Positions 1 through 8,018 of a stretch of DNA of 11,620 nucleotides are shown here, piece by piece. This DNA comes from Tannerella sp. (GTDB taxonomy: Bacteria; Bacteroidota; Bacteroidia; Bacteroidales; Tannerellaceae): positions 1 through 11,620 of the forward strand of contig JAIRXI010000291.1 in NCBI GenBank assembly GCA_031268395.1, in the 5' to 3' direction. The position numbers and the translations under genes are program-made. Positions within the stretch are counted from its first letter, which is position 1. Each line of letters starts with the position of its first letter. The notes under the pieces were generated by a model. It was given only the letters and a program-made list of their open reading frames with translations. It had not been told where the DNA came from and made no database searches.

Positions 1-132
1 GCAAAGGCATTTGAGACTGTGGAATTTTGTGTTTTTATAGATGTTCCTGGTTGGGCCAGATTTGATTATGGACATAACGTGTTCGTTGACACTTGTGGTT
101 TTACCGAAAAAGTCGTAAGCGCTTTTGCCTGA
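1..132 (+). CDS. Possible 3' end of a convergent gene, partial, unrecognised
   Basis: Frame 1 on the plus strand is open from the window edge to a TGA at 130-132, giving 43 codons. The translation has a balanced, protein-like composition (it includes the stretch VFIDVPGWARFDYGHNVFVD). The bases are visibly richer in A and T than the neighbouring cutC. I do not recognise the family. If real, it converges on cutC and marks the end of the minus-strand export operon. The minus strand is also open across the same bases in one frame, so the strand assignment is uncertain. Bases 133-260, between this stop and the cutC stop, hold no gene or convincing terminator that I can see. Confidence 0.3.
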   Translation, partial: AKAFETVEFCVFIDVPGWARFDYGHNVFVDTCGFTEKVVSAFA

Positions 133-260
133 GCGGATGCATCGCCGGCGAAGGAGGCTTCGCGACATCAGCAGCCGAACAGTCACAATTGGGAGCGTTG
201 AAATGCCTCCGGATCATCCGGCCAATGGACATTTTGAGATTATTTGCTCGAGCGGATGGG

Positions 261-1013
261 TCATGCCGTCACGTCCGTCCGGGCGACGAGGGCTGCCACT
301 TTCCGGCGGTCGGTCCGGAGCGTTTCAAACTCGGAGAGCGTCACGGCTGTGCCCATCGGGACATTCTCGTTGCGGAAGATCATCCGGCTGCGAAGGAGGC
401 TGCGGGCGGAGGCATGAAACTCAGTCGCTTTCGTTTCGGTCTCGATCCGGGCGATATTCCCTTCATGGATGCCGCATCCGGGCATGACGACGATGCGTCC
501 GGCGGCGCGGTCGACCAGTCCGGCAATCAGCGGAATGCCCCGGAGGGCGTCCGGCTGCCGGCCGGATGTCAGAATGCGGTCGACGCCCAAGTCGATCAGC
601 AACTCCATCGTCCCGAAGGGGTCGCGGCAGAGATCGAAGGCCCGGTGGCAGGTGACCGACAGGGGCGCGGCGGCTTCGACCAGGCGTTTCATCCGCCGCC
701 CGTCCAGGCTGCCGTCAGCCGTCAGGCAGCCGAATGCGACGCCCTGCACGCGCAGTTGTTTCGCCATTTCAATGTCATACAGCATGGAGCACAGTTCGGC
801 CCCGGTGTAGAGGAAGTCGCCCCCGCGCGGACGGATGATCACGTGTATGGCCAGCGTCGAGGTCAGCGCCTGCGCCGTCCGTATTTCGCCGTAACTGGGC
901 GTGGTGCCGCCTTCGGGTATCCCGGCGCACAACTCCACCCGCCGGGCGCCGCCCGCTTCCGCTTCCACGCAACTTTGCGCCGAATTGGCGCATATTTCAA
1001 TCACGCGCCCCAT
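261..1013 (-). CDS. cutC: CutC family protein (copper homeostasis, TIM barrel)
   Basis: The 250-residue product matches the usual length of the CutC family, which forms a TIM barrel and is thought to act in the cytoplasm. Family signatures are present in order: IEICANS at 5-11, ELCAG at 27-31, EGGTTPS at 34-40, RPRGGDF at 61-67, TCHRAFD at 121-127 and ILTSG at 147-151. CutC was named for copper tolerance in E. coli, but its biochemical role is still debated, so the copper function rests on family naming only. The ATG lies inside the last codons of the flippase gene (17-bp overlap, different frame), and AAGGA sits about 5 bases upstream as a ribosome binding site, which suggests translational coupling. 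It appears to be the last gene of the export operon. Confidence 0.93.
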   Translation of the reverse strand: MGRVIEICANSAQSCVEAEAGGARRVELCAGIPEGGTTPSYGEIRTAQALTSTLAIHVIIRPRGGDFLYTGAELCSMLYDIEMAKQLRVQGVAFGCLTADGSLDGRRMKRLVEAAAPLSVTCHRAFDLCRDPFGTMELLIDLGVDRILTSGRQPDALRGIPLIAGLVDRAAGRIVVMPGCGIHEGNIARIETETKATEFHASARSLLRSRMIFRNENVPMGTAVTLSEFETLRTDRRKVAALVARTDVTA

Positions 1014-2301
1014 TTTTCCTTTTTAGGCAGGGGTGCAGCAGCATGTCCCCGAATCCGAGCAATCCGTATTTCAGGCTGTAGCGGAAACGGTAGCCGAGAA
1101 CGACGCCTTCCGCCAGCGCCAGCGTGAAGGCATACAGGTAAATGGAACTGCTGTGCGTCGCCACCATCAGTGCGTAACAGACCAGCAGTACGGCCGACGA
1201 CAGGATCACGCTCATGTTGAACGGGCGCTGATGCCCGAAGGAGATCAGCGCCGATGAACCCAGGTAGACGGAAAATCCGGCCATGAAAATATACAGGCAC
1301 AGGATCCGCAGGAGAGTTGCGGCCTCGGGCGTTTTCCCGTGCGACAGCAGATCCGTCAGCCACCCGGAGAGGAAAAACAGCAGCAGGGCGATGGCGAAGG
1401 TTATCAGGGCGGTGACGCCCAGGCCGCGCCGGAGCATGTCCCGGTTCCGGCTCCTGGAGAGGCTGGGATAGAGGGCCTGGCTGAACATCTGCATGGGGAT
1501 CATCGCGCCGTTGCAGATTTTCTGGGCGACATCGAACGCCGCCACGTCGCCCGGCGACAGGTAGAATCCGCACATGATCTTCGCCATGTAGGAGTTGATA
1601 ACCAGCGAGGCCCGCGAGAAGAAGAACGGCACGCTCTCCCTGAATATCCGGCGCATCAGGGAAAGGGAGGGGAGGTGGAAGCGTATCCGCTCCACGACGA
1701 GCAGGAACCAGCCGGAAACCAGCGCGGAGAGGATCATTCCTCCCGACTGGAGCAGCGGGATATACACGTAGTCGGCGGCCGAACGGATCACGATGAACAG
1801 GCTTGCCGTGTAAAATGTCACGGAAAAGAAGCGGACAAGGGTCAGCAGTTTCATGTTTTCCTTTCCCTGATAGTACCAGGCTGGCAGCAGCACGTCTGCA
1901 ATGCAGGACAGAAAGGCGAAATAGAACAGGACGGCATCCTGCTTCAGCCGGGGCACCGTCTGTACCAGCGCCGCCAGCGCAAGGAAGGAAAGGAGGCACA
2001 GCCCGGCTTTGACCGTCATGACGGCCGAGACGAGCGCGTCCCGTCCGGGCTTGTCGTCCCGGAGCCGTGCTACGTCTCTGACGACGGAAACGTCCAGTCC
2101 GAAATTGACGACCAGCGAGAAACAGGCGACAATGGCCTGTGCAAAGACGACATTGCCGTAGCTGTCTTCACCCACCGTACGGAACAGGTAGGGCAGGGCA
2201 ATGAAGGGCATGATCACCCGCAGTACCTCGAAGGCGGCGAGCCAGGTGGCGTTTTGAACGACCAGTGCAAACTTCCCGAATACGGAAGGCCCGATTTTCA
2301 T
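997..2301 (-). CDS. Oligosaccharide flippase, Wzx/RfbX type
   Basis: This 434-residue protein is strongly hydrophobic throughout, with about a dozen candidate membrane segments. The N-terminal pattern (NATWLAAFEVLRVIMPFIALPYLFRTVG, residues 18-45, then YGNVVFAQAI) is typical of polysaccharide biosynthesis proteins of the MOP/MATE superfamily. Such proteins flip lipid-linked oligosaccharide repeat units across the inner membrane. The length fits a complete Wzx. It lies 21 bp after the chain-length gene and overlaps cutC at its own end, so it is an internal gene of the export operon. The substrate cannot be predicted. An O-antigen, capsule or exopolysaccharide unit are all possible, because no glycosyltransferases are visible nearby. 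Confidence 0.88.
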   Translation of the reverse strand: MKIGPSVFGKFALVVQNATWLAAFEVLRVIMPFIALPYLFRTVGEDSYGNVVFAQAIVACFSLVVNFGLDVSVVRDVARLRDDKPGRDALVSAVMTVKAGLCLLSFLALAALVQTVPRLKQDAVLFYFAFLSCIADVLLPAWYYQGKENMKLLTLVRFFSVTFYTASLFIVIRSAADYVYIPLLQSGGMILSALVSGWFLLVVERIRFHLPSLSLMRRIFRESVPFFFSRASLVINSYMAKIMCGFYLSPGDVAAFDVAQKICNGAMIPMQMFSQALYPSLSRSRNRDMLRRGLGVTALITFAIALLLFFLSGWLTDLLSHGKTPEAATLLRILCLYIFMAGFSVYLGSSALISFGHQRPFNMSVILSSAVLLVCYALMVATHSSSIYLYAFTLALAEGVVLGYRFRYSLKYGLLGFGDMLLHPCLKRKNGARD

Positions 2302-2322
2302 ACCGTCCGCGTGCGTTACCGG

Positions 2323-3951
2323 TTACTTTGTCCGCAGATACTCTTCCTTCAGCGCCATCCAGATGCTTTGGGCAAACAGGTATCCCAGCGGCAGGATCAG
2401 CGTCAGCAGGAGTATGCCGCAGGCGGCATAGAGTTTTCGCGGGCCGATGGGCTTCCGCAGTACATACGCCGGGTCGATGATCCGGATATGTTCGTAGTCC
2501 TGCCCGTGCGAGAGCGCTATTTCTTCCCTTTTCTGCAGCAGCAGCAGGTAGACACCCTGCAAAATCTCCTGCTGGCGCTTGAAGCTCACGTATTCATTTT
2601 CCAGGGCCGGGACGGTCTTCATCTTATCGTCCAGGGTCTTTTCCTTGGCCCGCAGGTCGGCCAGGGTCATGTCGCAGCTTCGGTTCGCATTCTCAATGGC
2701 CAGGTAGACGCCGTTGCGCAGTTTGTCTACCTGTGCGTTCATGCTTATGAAAACCGGGTTGTTTTCATTGGCACTTCTCCGCAGGCGATCGCGCTCCACG
2801 ATGGCCTGATTGTAGGAAATCACGGCGCCACTGCTGCCGCCGCCATTTTCTCCTCCTTCCACGCTGCCGGCCATCGGGGAGGGTACGACTTCGTAGCGGT
2901 TGGCCGGATTCTTCACATAGTTGTCCATCATACGGATAAGATGCGACTGCGTTTCCATTTCCATGATTTTGATCTTCAACTCCTTCATCTGTTCCGTGTA
3001 AAACAGCACGTCCGATTCCAGCAGCGTCATTTCGTTCTGCGTCTTGTATGCCTTCAGCGCCAATTCCACCTCTCTCAGTTCCGAGATGACCGAATCAATG
3101 CGCTGCTCCACGAACGCCATCATGGGATTGTCTTTCGAGCGCTTGAACAATTTTGCATGCTCGTTGAACTTTCCGATCAGGGTATTCAGCATGGCCTTGC
3201 CGCGCACTTTCACGTGGTCGCTGCAACCCATCTCAATGATATTGGACGATTTCGAGAGATCTTCGATCAGGAAGTCTTCGGCAAACTTCTCGGCTACCCA
3301 GCCGGCCGGCAGGCACTTGATGTTCAGCCTGAAATTCCCGTCTATCGAAGCGCCGTTGTCAAAATCCAGCGTAAACGCCACCTCTTTTGCCTTTAGCTGC
3401 GCCGGCAGGGAGGTGAAGATGAACTGTTCATTCCAGCCGCCGGTCTTGCTTTTGGCCTTTACCGTCACTTTTCCGCCGGAGACCGAAACGGCAAACCGGT
3501 ATTCGTCGTCCAGGCGGGCCATGGAAATGGAATCTGCCGAGAGTTTCAGCGGCGCGTCGTGATACATTTTGTAGAAGGAATACGGACGGTAATATTCCAC
3601 GTTCAGTCCGAGGTCAAGAATCATGCTGGAAAACAGCCAGTTGGACGAGAGAATGGCGATTTCGTCTTCAATATTCACGCCGACGCCGCTGCCCCCGATG
3701 CCGAACGACCGCATCAGCCCGGCCGCCTCGCCCAGCCCCAGTCCCGACACGCTGACATCCTTGTCTTCCTGTATCTGGATGCGTGCTACGAAATCGAATG
3801 TCTGCGGATAAAACACCAGATATAAAGCGGCCGGAATGAGCGAAAAGAGAAAAGCTGCCAGAAACAGTTTCCACCGATGCATGTAGCGCACAATGACGGT
3901 TTTCAGTCCCAGCGATTCCATATCCCGGCTTTCCTTTATTTCATTTTCCAT
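2323..3951 (-). CDS. Polysaccharide chain-length determinant / co-polymerase (Wzz type, no kinase domain)
   Basis: The 542-residue protein has the polysaccharide co-polymerase layout. A first membrane helix lies near residues 28-48. A large periplasmic part follows, with charged helical, coiled-coil-like stretches (around 275-350 and 400-480). A second membrane helix lies near 508-530, just after a PIGPRKL motif typical of the family. An ENEYVSFKRQQEILQGVYLLLLQKREE segment resembles the GNVR region of Wzc-like proteins. A Gly/Ser-rich linker (GGENGGGSSG) interrupts the periplasmic part. After the second helix only about a dozen residues remain, so there is no fused BY-type tyrosine kinase. 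The protein probably sets chain length and contacts the export lipoprotein encoded 10 bp upstream. The start ATG at 3951 gives a short cytoplasmic N-terminus, as expected. Confidence 0.88.
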   Translation of the reverse strand: MENEIKESRDMESLGLKTVIVRYMHRWKLFLAAFLFSLIPAALYLVFYPQTFDFVARIQIQEDKDVSVSGLGLGEAAGLMRSFGIGGSGVGVNIEDEIAILSSNWLFSSMILDLGLNVEYYRPYSFYKMYHDAPLKLSADSISMARLDDEYRFAVSVSGGKVTVKAKSKTGGWNEQFIFTSLPAQLKAKEVAFTLDFDNGASIDGNFRLNIKCLPAGWVAEKFAEDFLIEDLSKSSNIIEMGCSDHVKVRGKAMLNTLIGKFNEHAKLFKRSKDNPMMAFVEQRIDSVISELREVELALKAYKTQNEMTLLESDVLFYTEQMKELKIKIMEMETQSHLIRMMDNYVKNPANRYEVVPSPMAGSVEGGENGGGSSGAVISYNQAIVERDRLRRSANENNPVFISMNAQVDKLRNGVYLAIENANRSCDMTLADLRAKEKTLDDKMKTVPALENEYVSFKRQQEILQGVYLLLLQKREEIALSHGQDYEHIRIIDPAYVLRKPIGPRKLYAACGILLLTLILPLGYLFAQSIWMALKEEYLRTK

Positions 3952-3961
3952 AAGTTGTGTA

Positions 3962-4777
3962 CTATTTGTTCATCTGGCTGGTGATTGCCAGAATGATTGT
4001 TGAAATGACGTTGACGCCGGTCATAATCGTCGAGACGATCGTCAACGTATATTGCTGCGCCGAACTGTAATTGGCGTTCTTTATTTTGGCCTTGTTCGGT
4101 TCCACGTAGATCATGTCGTTCTGTTTCAGGTAATAATAGGGCGAGGCCATGATGTTCGGGTCGGTGATGTCGAGGCGCACATGCTCTTTTTTACCCTCGC
4201 TGTCGCGGATCAGCAGGATGTTTTTTCGGTTGGCATTGATCGTCAGGTCGCCGGCCATGGCAATCAAGTCCAGGATCGAGATGCGGCTGTTCGGGATGGT
4301 ATACATGTTGGTCCGTGTTACTTCGCCAAAGATACCCACCTTAAAATTCACGATCTGTACATTGACCAGGGCGTCCGGCACATATTCCACAATCAGGCCC
4401 TGCAGTTTCCGGTTGGCTTCGAGCACCGTCAGGCCTGCCAGGTGTACCTGCCCCACTACGGGGAAATTGATGTCTCCCTCCCGGTCGACCAGGTAGGAAT
4501 AAAGGTTCTGCACGCCCTGAGTCATGTCCTTTTCGCCCTGCGGATAATATCCGTATGCCGGGGGATTAAACGGTGCCACCACGGTCGGGTCCCACGACGA
4601 TACGTTGATGGTCAGCATGTCGTCGGCGCATATCGCCGTATTATAGGTCTGCTTCATGGCCTCCCACTGCTGCCGCGAGAGGTCGTCGATTCCCTGGAAA
4701 TAGGTCACATCCCTGGGAACCCTGCACGAGCCTGACAGCAATATAACACACAGCATCAATCCTGCTTTACTTTTCAT
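3962..4777 (-). CDS. Polysaccharide export outer-membrane lipoprotein (Wza/poly_export family)
   Basis: I chose the ATG at 4777, giving 271 residues. The product then begins with a short basic stretch and a hydrophobic signal ending in LLSGSC, a lipoprotein signal with lipidated Cys18. AGGA also lies upstream of this ATG. The open frame extends to an ATG at 4819, which would add 14 residues ahead of the signal and is less likely. A polysaccharide export domain spans about 45-145 (VDREGDINFPVVGQV is typical) and an SLBB-type segment about 147-225 (GIFGEVTRTNMYTIPN). A hydrophobic helix near 245-266 ends the protein, as in many Bacteroidetes homologues. It should form the outer-membrane export channel. 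It is the first gene of the export operon, 10 bp before the chain-length gene. I could not identify a perfect TAnnTTTG promoter in the 142 bp upstream. Confidence 0.9.
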   Translation of the reverse strand: MKSKAGLMLCVILLSGSCRVPRDVTYFQGIDDLSRQQWEAMKQTYNTAICADDMLTINVSSWDPTVVAPFNPPAYGYYPQGEKDMTQGVQNLYSYLVDREGDINFPVVGQVHLAGLTVLEANRKLQGLIVEYVPDALVNVQIVNFKVGIFGEVTRTNMYTIPNSRISILDLIAMAGDLTINANRKNILLIRDSEGKKEHVRLDITDPNIMASPYYYLKQNDMIYVEPNKAKIKNANYSSAQQYTLTIVSTIMTGVNVISTIILAITSQMNK

Positions 4778-4880
4778 ACAATTCCTATCAAATGAGGTAT
4801 TCATGTTACAAGCCCGCAAAGGCTCTTTATTAAAATATCGTCTAAATAACGAAAGAATGGAAAAGTTATTGTTATCCCGG

Positions 4881-4931
4881 CAAATAAAAATCGGAGCCGA
4901 AACAACCTTCCCCTAGGCGCTAAAACTCCGA
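4881..4931 (-). terminator. Possible weak intrinsic terminator after prfC
   Basis: On the minus strand TCGGAG (4931-4926, overlapping the last prfC codons) can pair with CTCCGA (4896-4891), followed at once by TTTTTATTT. The loop is about 29 bases and the stem only 6-8 bp, so this is a weak candidate. It sits in the right place to separate rfbD-prfC from the export operon. Confidence 0.35.
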
Positions 4932-6500
4932 AGTAAAATGAAACTTTATTTCCGGAAAATCATGCTGCGCCATGGTCAAGACATACGGCGAATCGGCCAG
5001 GTAGACTTCCCTGCCTTCGCGATCGGAGGCCATGTACCGGGATTTGCGTTTCCTGAAATTTTCCAGTACCGTCGCGTTTACACTCTCGATCCAGCAGGCC
5101 TTGTACAGATCTACAGGCTCCCAGCGGCACCGTGCACCGTATTCGTGCAGCAGGCGATACTGAATCACTTCAAACTGCAACTGCCCTACCGTTCCGACGA
5201 CTTTCCGGCCGCTGAGCCGGTTGACGAACAGTTGGGCGACGCCTTCGTCCATCAATTGCTCAATACCTTTCTGGAGCTGTTTCGCCTTCATGGGGTCGGC
5301 ATTTTCGATATACTTGAACATTTCTGGCGAAAAACTCGGCAGGCCCTTGAAGTGCAGACTTTCGCCAGAGGTCAGGCTGTCTCCGATCTTGAAATTCCCG
5401 GTATCGGGCAACCCGACAATATCGCCGGCAAAGGCCTCGTCCACAATTTCCTTCTTCTGCGCCATGAAGGCTGTCGGACTGCCGAAACGCATCATACGGT
5501 CAAAACGCACGTGTCTGTAGTTTGCGTTGCGCTCAAAACGTCCCGAACATATCTTTACAAAGGCAATGCAACTGCGGTGATTCGGATCCATGTTGGCATG
5601 AATCTTGAAAACGAAGCCGGAAAAAGATTCTTCTTCCGGTTCCACCCGCCGCTCAAGCGCCTGCATCGGACGCGGCGACGGTGCAATCTGCACAAAACAG
5701 TCCAGCAATTCCCTTACCCCGAAATTATTGAGCGCCGAGCCGAAAAACACCGGCGCGAGCGCTCCCCTCAGGTAACTCTCGGTCTCGAAGGCGGGATAAA
5801 CACCGTCGATCAGTTCGATGTTGCCGCGAAGCTTTCCGGCCAGTTCCGGGCCAAGGTGTTTCTCCAGTTCCGGACTGTGAATATCCGTAAATTCGATGCT
5901 TTCCGTGACGGTCTGTTTGCTTGGCGTATACAGGTCCAGCTTCCGCGCATGAAGATTATACACGCCCCTGAATCGCTGCCCCATTTCTATCGGCCAGCTC
6001 AGGGGACGCGCCTGGATGTGCAGTTCTTCCTCGACTTCGTCCAGCAGGTCGAACGGGTCTTTTCCTTCGCGATCCATTTTGTTGACGAACACGATCACCG
6101 GCGTTTGCCGCATCCGGCAGACTTCCATCAGCCTGCGCGTCTGCGCCTCGACGCCTTTTGCCGCATCGACGACGATAATCACGCTATCCACGGCTGTTAA
6201 CGTACGGAACGTATCTTCCGCAAAATCCTGATGACCGGGGGTATCCAGTATGTTAATCCTGTAATCGCGGTAATCAAATGCCATGACCGAAGTCGCGACC
6301 GAGATGCCTCTTTGTTTTTCGATTTCCATCCAGTCGGAGGTTGCCGTCTTCCGGATCTTGTTCGATTTCACTGCGCCGGCCACATGAATGGCTCCTCCAA
6401 ACAGCAGTAATTTCTCCGTAAGGGTCGTCTTCCCCGCGTCGGGATGACTGATGATGGCGAATGTCCTTCGCCGCTGTATTTCTTCCGAATAAGTAGACAT
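4920..6500 (-). CDS. prfC: Peptide chain release factor 3 (RF3 GTPase)
   Basis: The 526-residue product is a translational GTPase that recycles RF1/RF2 from the ribosome after termination. The G1 loop is SHPDAGKT at 18-25, RGIS at 64-67 is the switch I region, DTPGH is at 86-90 (G3) and NKMD at 140-143 (G4). The length is almost identical to E. coli RF3 (529), and the C-terminal part ([15 protein letters not shown], then [12 protein letters not shown]) is RF3-like rather than EF-G-like. The ATG at 6500 is 3 bp beyond the rfbD stop, so the two are surely cotranscribed and possibly coupled. The pairing of rfbD with prfC is one I know from Bacteroidales genomes. Nothing is missing or damaged. 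Confidence 0.97.
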   Translation of the reverse strand: MSTYSEEIQRRRTFAIISHPDAGKTTLTEKLLLFGGAIHVAGAVKSNKIRKTATSDWMEIEKQRGISVATSVMAFDYRDYRINILDTPGHQDFAEDTFRTLTAVDSVIIVVDAAKGVEAQTRRLMEVCRMRQTPVIVFVNKMDREGKDPFDLLDEVEEELHIQARPLSWPIEMGQRFRGVYNLHARKLDLYTPSKQTVTESIEFTDIHSPELEKHLGPELAGKLRGNIELIDGVYPAFETESYLRGALAPVFFGSALNNFGVRELLDCFVQIAPSPRPMQALERRVEPEEESFSGFVFKIHANMDPNHRSCIAFVKICSGRFERNANYRHVRFDRMMRFGSPTAFMAQKKEIVDEAFAGDIVGLPDTGNFKIGDSLTSGESLHFKGLPSFSPEMFKYIENADPMKAKQLQKGIEQLMDEGVAQLFVNRLSGRKVVGTVGQLQFEVIQYRLLHEYGARCRWEPVDLYKACWIESVNATVLENFRKRKSRYMASDREGREVYLADSPYVLTMAQHDFPEIKFHFTSEF

Positions 6501-6503
6501 GAA

Positions 6504-7388
6504 TCAACTGTGCCGATGCGTTAATACTTGGATGCAATGCCGCAGACTTGTTTCCCAGTCAGGGATTGTCACCTGATAAGTCCGTTTTATTTTATCCTTG
6601 TTCAGGAGGCTGTATGCCGGACGGGCGGCGCGTGCGGGCCAGTCCTGCGTGGCAATCGGACGCACTTGACAGTCCAGTCCTGCCAGCGTCATTATTCTCA
6701 CGGCGAAATCGTACCAGGTACACATTCCGTCACCGGAATAATGGTAGATGCCTGGTACGGGTGTCGGACAGGCAATTATCGCCAGCATCATCGCCGCCAG
6801 ATCGCCTGCATAGGTGGGCGTTCCCGTCTGGTCGGAAACGACGTTTATTTCTTTCCGTTCGCTGCCCAGACGCAGCATGGTTTTTACGAAATTGGAGCCG
6901 AACTCGGAATACAGCCAGGCCGCACGGATGATCACCGCTTCCGGGCAGACCTGCTGCAACGCCATTTCTCCCGCCAGTTTGCTTTGTCCGTAAACCGACA
7001 GCGGACCGGGTGCGTCATCCTCGCGATAAGGATGCGCGGCACAGCCGTCGAACACGTAGTCGGTGGATACGTGAATCACCCCGATTCTCTCTGCCCGGGC
7101 CACCTCTCCGACCGTTCGCACGGCATCACGGTTGATACGCATGCACGCCTCCACATCGTCCTCCGCCCTGTCGACCGCCGTATAAGCCGCGCAGTTCAGC
7201 AGCCAGTCGATTTGACGGGCGCGGACAAAGCCGGCCAGTCGACCGGCGTCGCAGATATCCAGCGTATCAACATCCGTAAAATGAAACGTCGCTCCACCGC
7301 AATCCTGCGCCAGTGTCCGGATTGCATTGCCCAACTGTCCGTTTGCTCCGGTCACCAAAATATTCTTCTTCTGAAACCTTTCTGTCAT
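6504..7388 (-). CDS. rfbD: dTDP-4-dehydrorhamnose reductase
   Basis: The 294-residue protein is a short-chain dehydrogenase of the RmlD/RfbD type. It carries out the last step of dTDP-L-rhamnose synthesis in the cytoplasm, reducing dTDP-4-dehydro-L-rhamnose with NAD(P)H. The nucleotide-binding GANGQLG motif is at 14-20, STDYVFDG at 108-115, and the catalytic YxxxK pair is Tyr133 and Lys137 (YGQSKLAGE). The length matches the family. The start at 7388 adds about six residues before the usual NILVTGANG opening. The rest of the rhamnose pathway (rfbA, rfbB, rfbC) is not in the window. Its product could feed polysaccharide assembly, but the export genes nearby appear to be a separate transcript. 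Confidence 0.95.
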   Translation of the reverse strand: MTERFQKKNILVTGANGQLGNAIRTLAQDCGGATFHFTDVDTLDICDAGRLAGFVRARQIDWLLNCAAYTAVDRAEDDVEACMRINRDAVRTVGEVARAERIGVIHVSTDYVFDGCAAHPYREDDAPGPLSVYGQSKLAGEMALQQVCPEAVIIRAAWLYSEFGSNFVKTMLRLGSERKEINVVSDQTGTPTYAGDLAAMMLAIIACPTPVPGIYHYSGDGMCTWYDFAVRIMTLAGLDCQVRPIATQDWPARAARPAYSLLNKDKIKRTYQVTIPDWETSLRHCIQVLTHRHS

Positions 7389-7395
7389 TGCGGCG

Positions 7396-7425
7396 CAAAG
7401 TTACGCAAAATTCCTGTCAGACAAA
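7396..7425 (-). promoter_or_regulatory. Promoter of rfbD-prfC (Bacteroidetes sigma-ABfr type)
   Basis: On the minus strand TAACTTTG (7403-7396) matches the -7 consensus TAnnTTTG exactly, and TTTG (7425-7422) lies 18 bp upstream as the -33 element. The expected transcription start, 5-8 bases past the -7 box, falls at about 7388-7391. That is at or just before the ATG, so the message may be leaderless or nearly so. Confidence 0.65.
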
Positions 7426-7562
7426 GCAAAATAAATCACTTGCTTCCGTAATCGGAACCGTTGCCGGATGTGTGCGCCGATACATGGTTCTTAAAATCAA
7501 ACTCTTTTCAATGTCGAACAGGGGAGGGGAAAAACGGTTCCGGCCGGAGGTCCGGTTTCCCT

Positions 7563-7637
7563 GCTTAATAACTCATGTTACGCATCCACTGTGCCGGTAT
7601 GGAATTTGTTGCAGTGCGTACATCAGTTAATTAGTAA
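7563..7637. repeat. Short fold-back repeat, matching the ends of the element at 8086-8384
   Basis: ACTCATGTTACGCA on the left (7571-7584) is an imperfect inverted match to TGCGTACATCAGTTAAT on the right (7615-7631). Bases 7571-7597 match 8088-8114 with one difference. Bases 7595-7620 match 8344-8369 exactly (26 bp), and 7621-7630 match 8371-8380. The short copy therefore looks like both ends of the long element joined at CCGG, without its roughly 229-bp interior. Confidence 0.75.
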
Positions 7638-7701
7638 TGCTTACTTATCAGTTCGTTATTTATTATTCATTGTTCCCTGTTTATCGCTTCCCGTTCTCAA
7701 A

Positions 7702-7968
7702 TGCCTGGTATCAGGGACCAGATGAAAATCATCAGTGTACAGACAGCGGCCATCTGGGACCAGACTGCGGCAGTCATGGACCAGATGAATGTCAAAAACG
7801 GGAAACAGATTTCAATCTGGCCCCTGGAAGCCGTCATCTGGTCCCAGATGACCGTCAAAAACGGGAAATGGATTTTAATCTGGCCCCTGACAGCGGCAGT
7901 CTGGTCCCAGATGGCTGTTGCCTGTGTACTGATGATTTTCATCTGGTCCCTGATGCCGGGCGCCTGTC
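7702..7968. repeat. 21-bp repeat array that forms a large imperfect palindrome
   Basis: About twelve consecutive 21-bp units follow the loose, self-complementary form CCAGATGA(N5)TCATCTGG. TCTGGnnCCAGA-like dyads are centred at 7716.5, 7758.5, 7779.5, 7821.5, 7842.5, 7884.5, 7905.5 and 7947.5. The spacing alternates exactly 42 and 21 bp, and weaker dyads fill the missing positions at 7737.5 and 7926.5. Bases 7780-7842 and 7843-7905 are a tandem 63-bp repeat (about 51 of 63 identical). The whole array is also an inverted repeat about position 7832: 7707-7775 matches the complement of the segment ending near 7962 at about 61 of 69 bases. Long open frames exist on both strands, but all arise from the 21-bp period. 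I call no gene here. Confidence 0.9.
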
Positions 7969-8018
7969 GACAGCCACCCGTCATTTGCCGCCTGATTTCC
8001 TTCATTTCTCCGGTCATG

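Noticed and set aside
93..1127. 344-codon plus-strand open frame
   Set aside because: It lies antisense to cutC and has no recognisable domain; cutC motifs on the other strand are unambiguous.
1339..3396. 685-codon plus-strand open frame
   Set aside because: It is antisense to the flippase and co-polymerase genes, which have clear family signatures. Its composition (rich in Q, H, R and G) is typical of a shadow frame in GC-rich DNA.
4938..6200. 420-codon plus-strand open frame
   Set aside because: It is the complement of prfC, whose GTPase motifs are intact.
6528..7451. 307-codon plus-strand open frame
   Set aside because: It is antisense to rfbD and runs through its promoter; no family features.
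7702..7968. CRISPR array
   Set aside because: There is no constant repeat separated by unique spacers. The units are degenerate, contiguous and self-complementary, and no cas gene is present.
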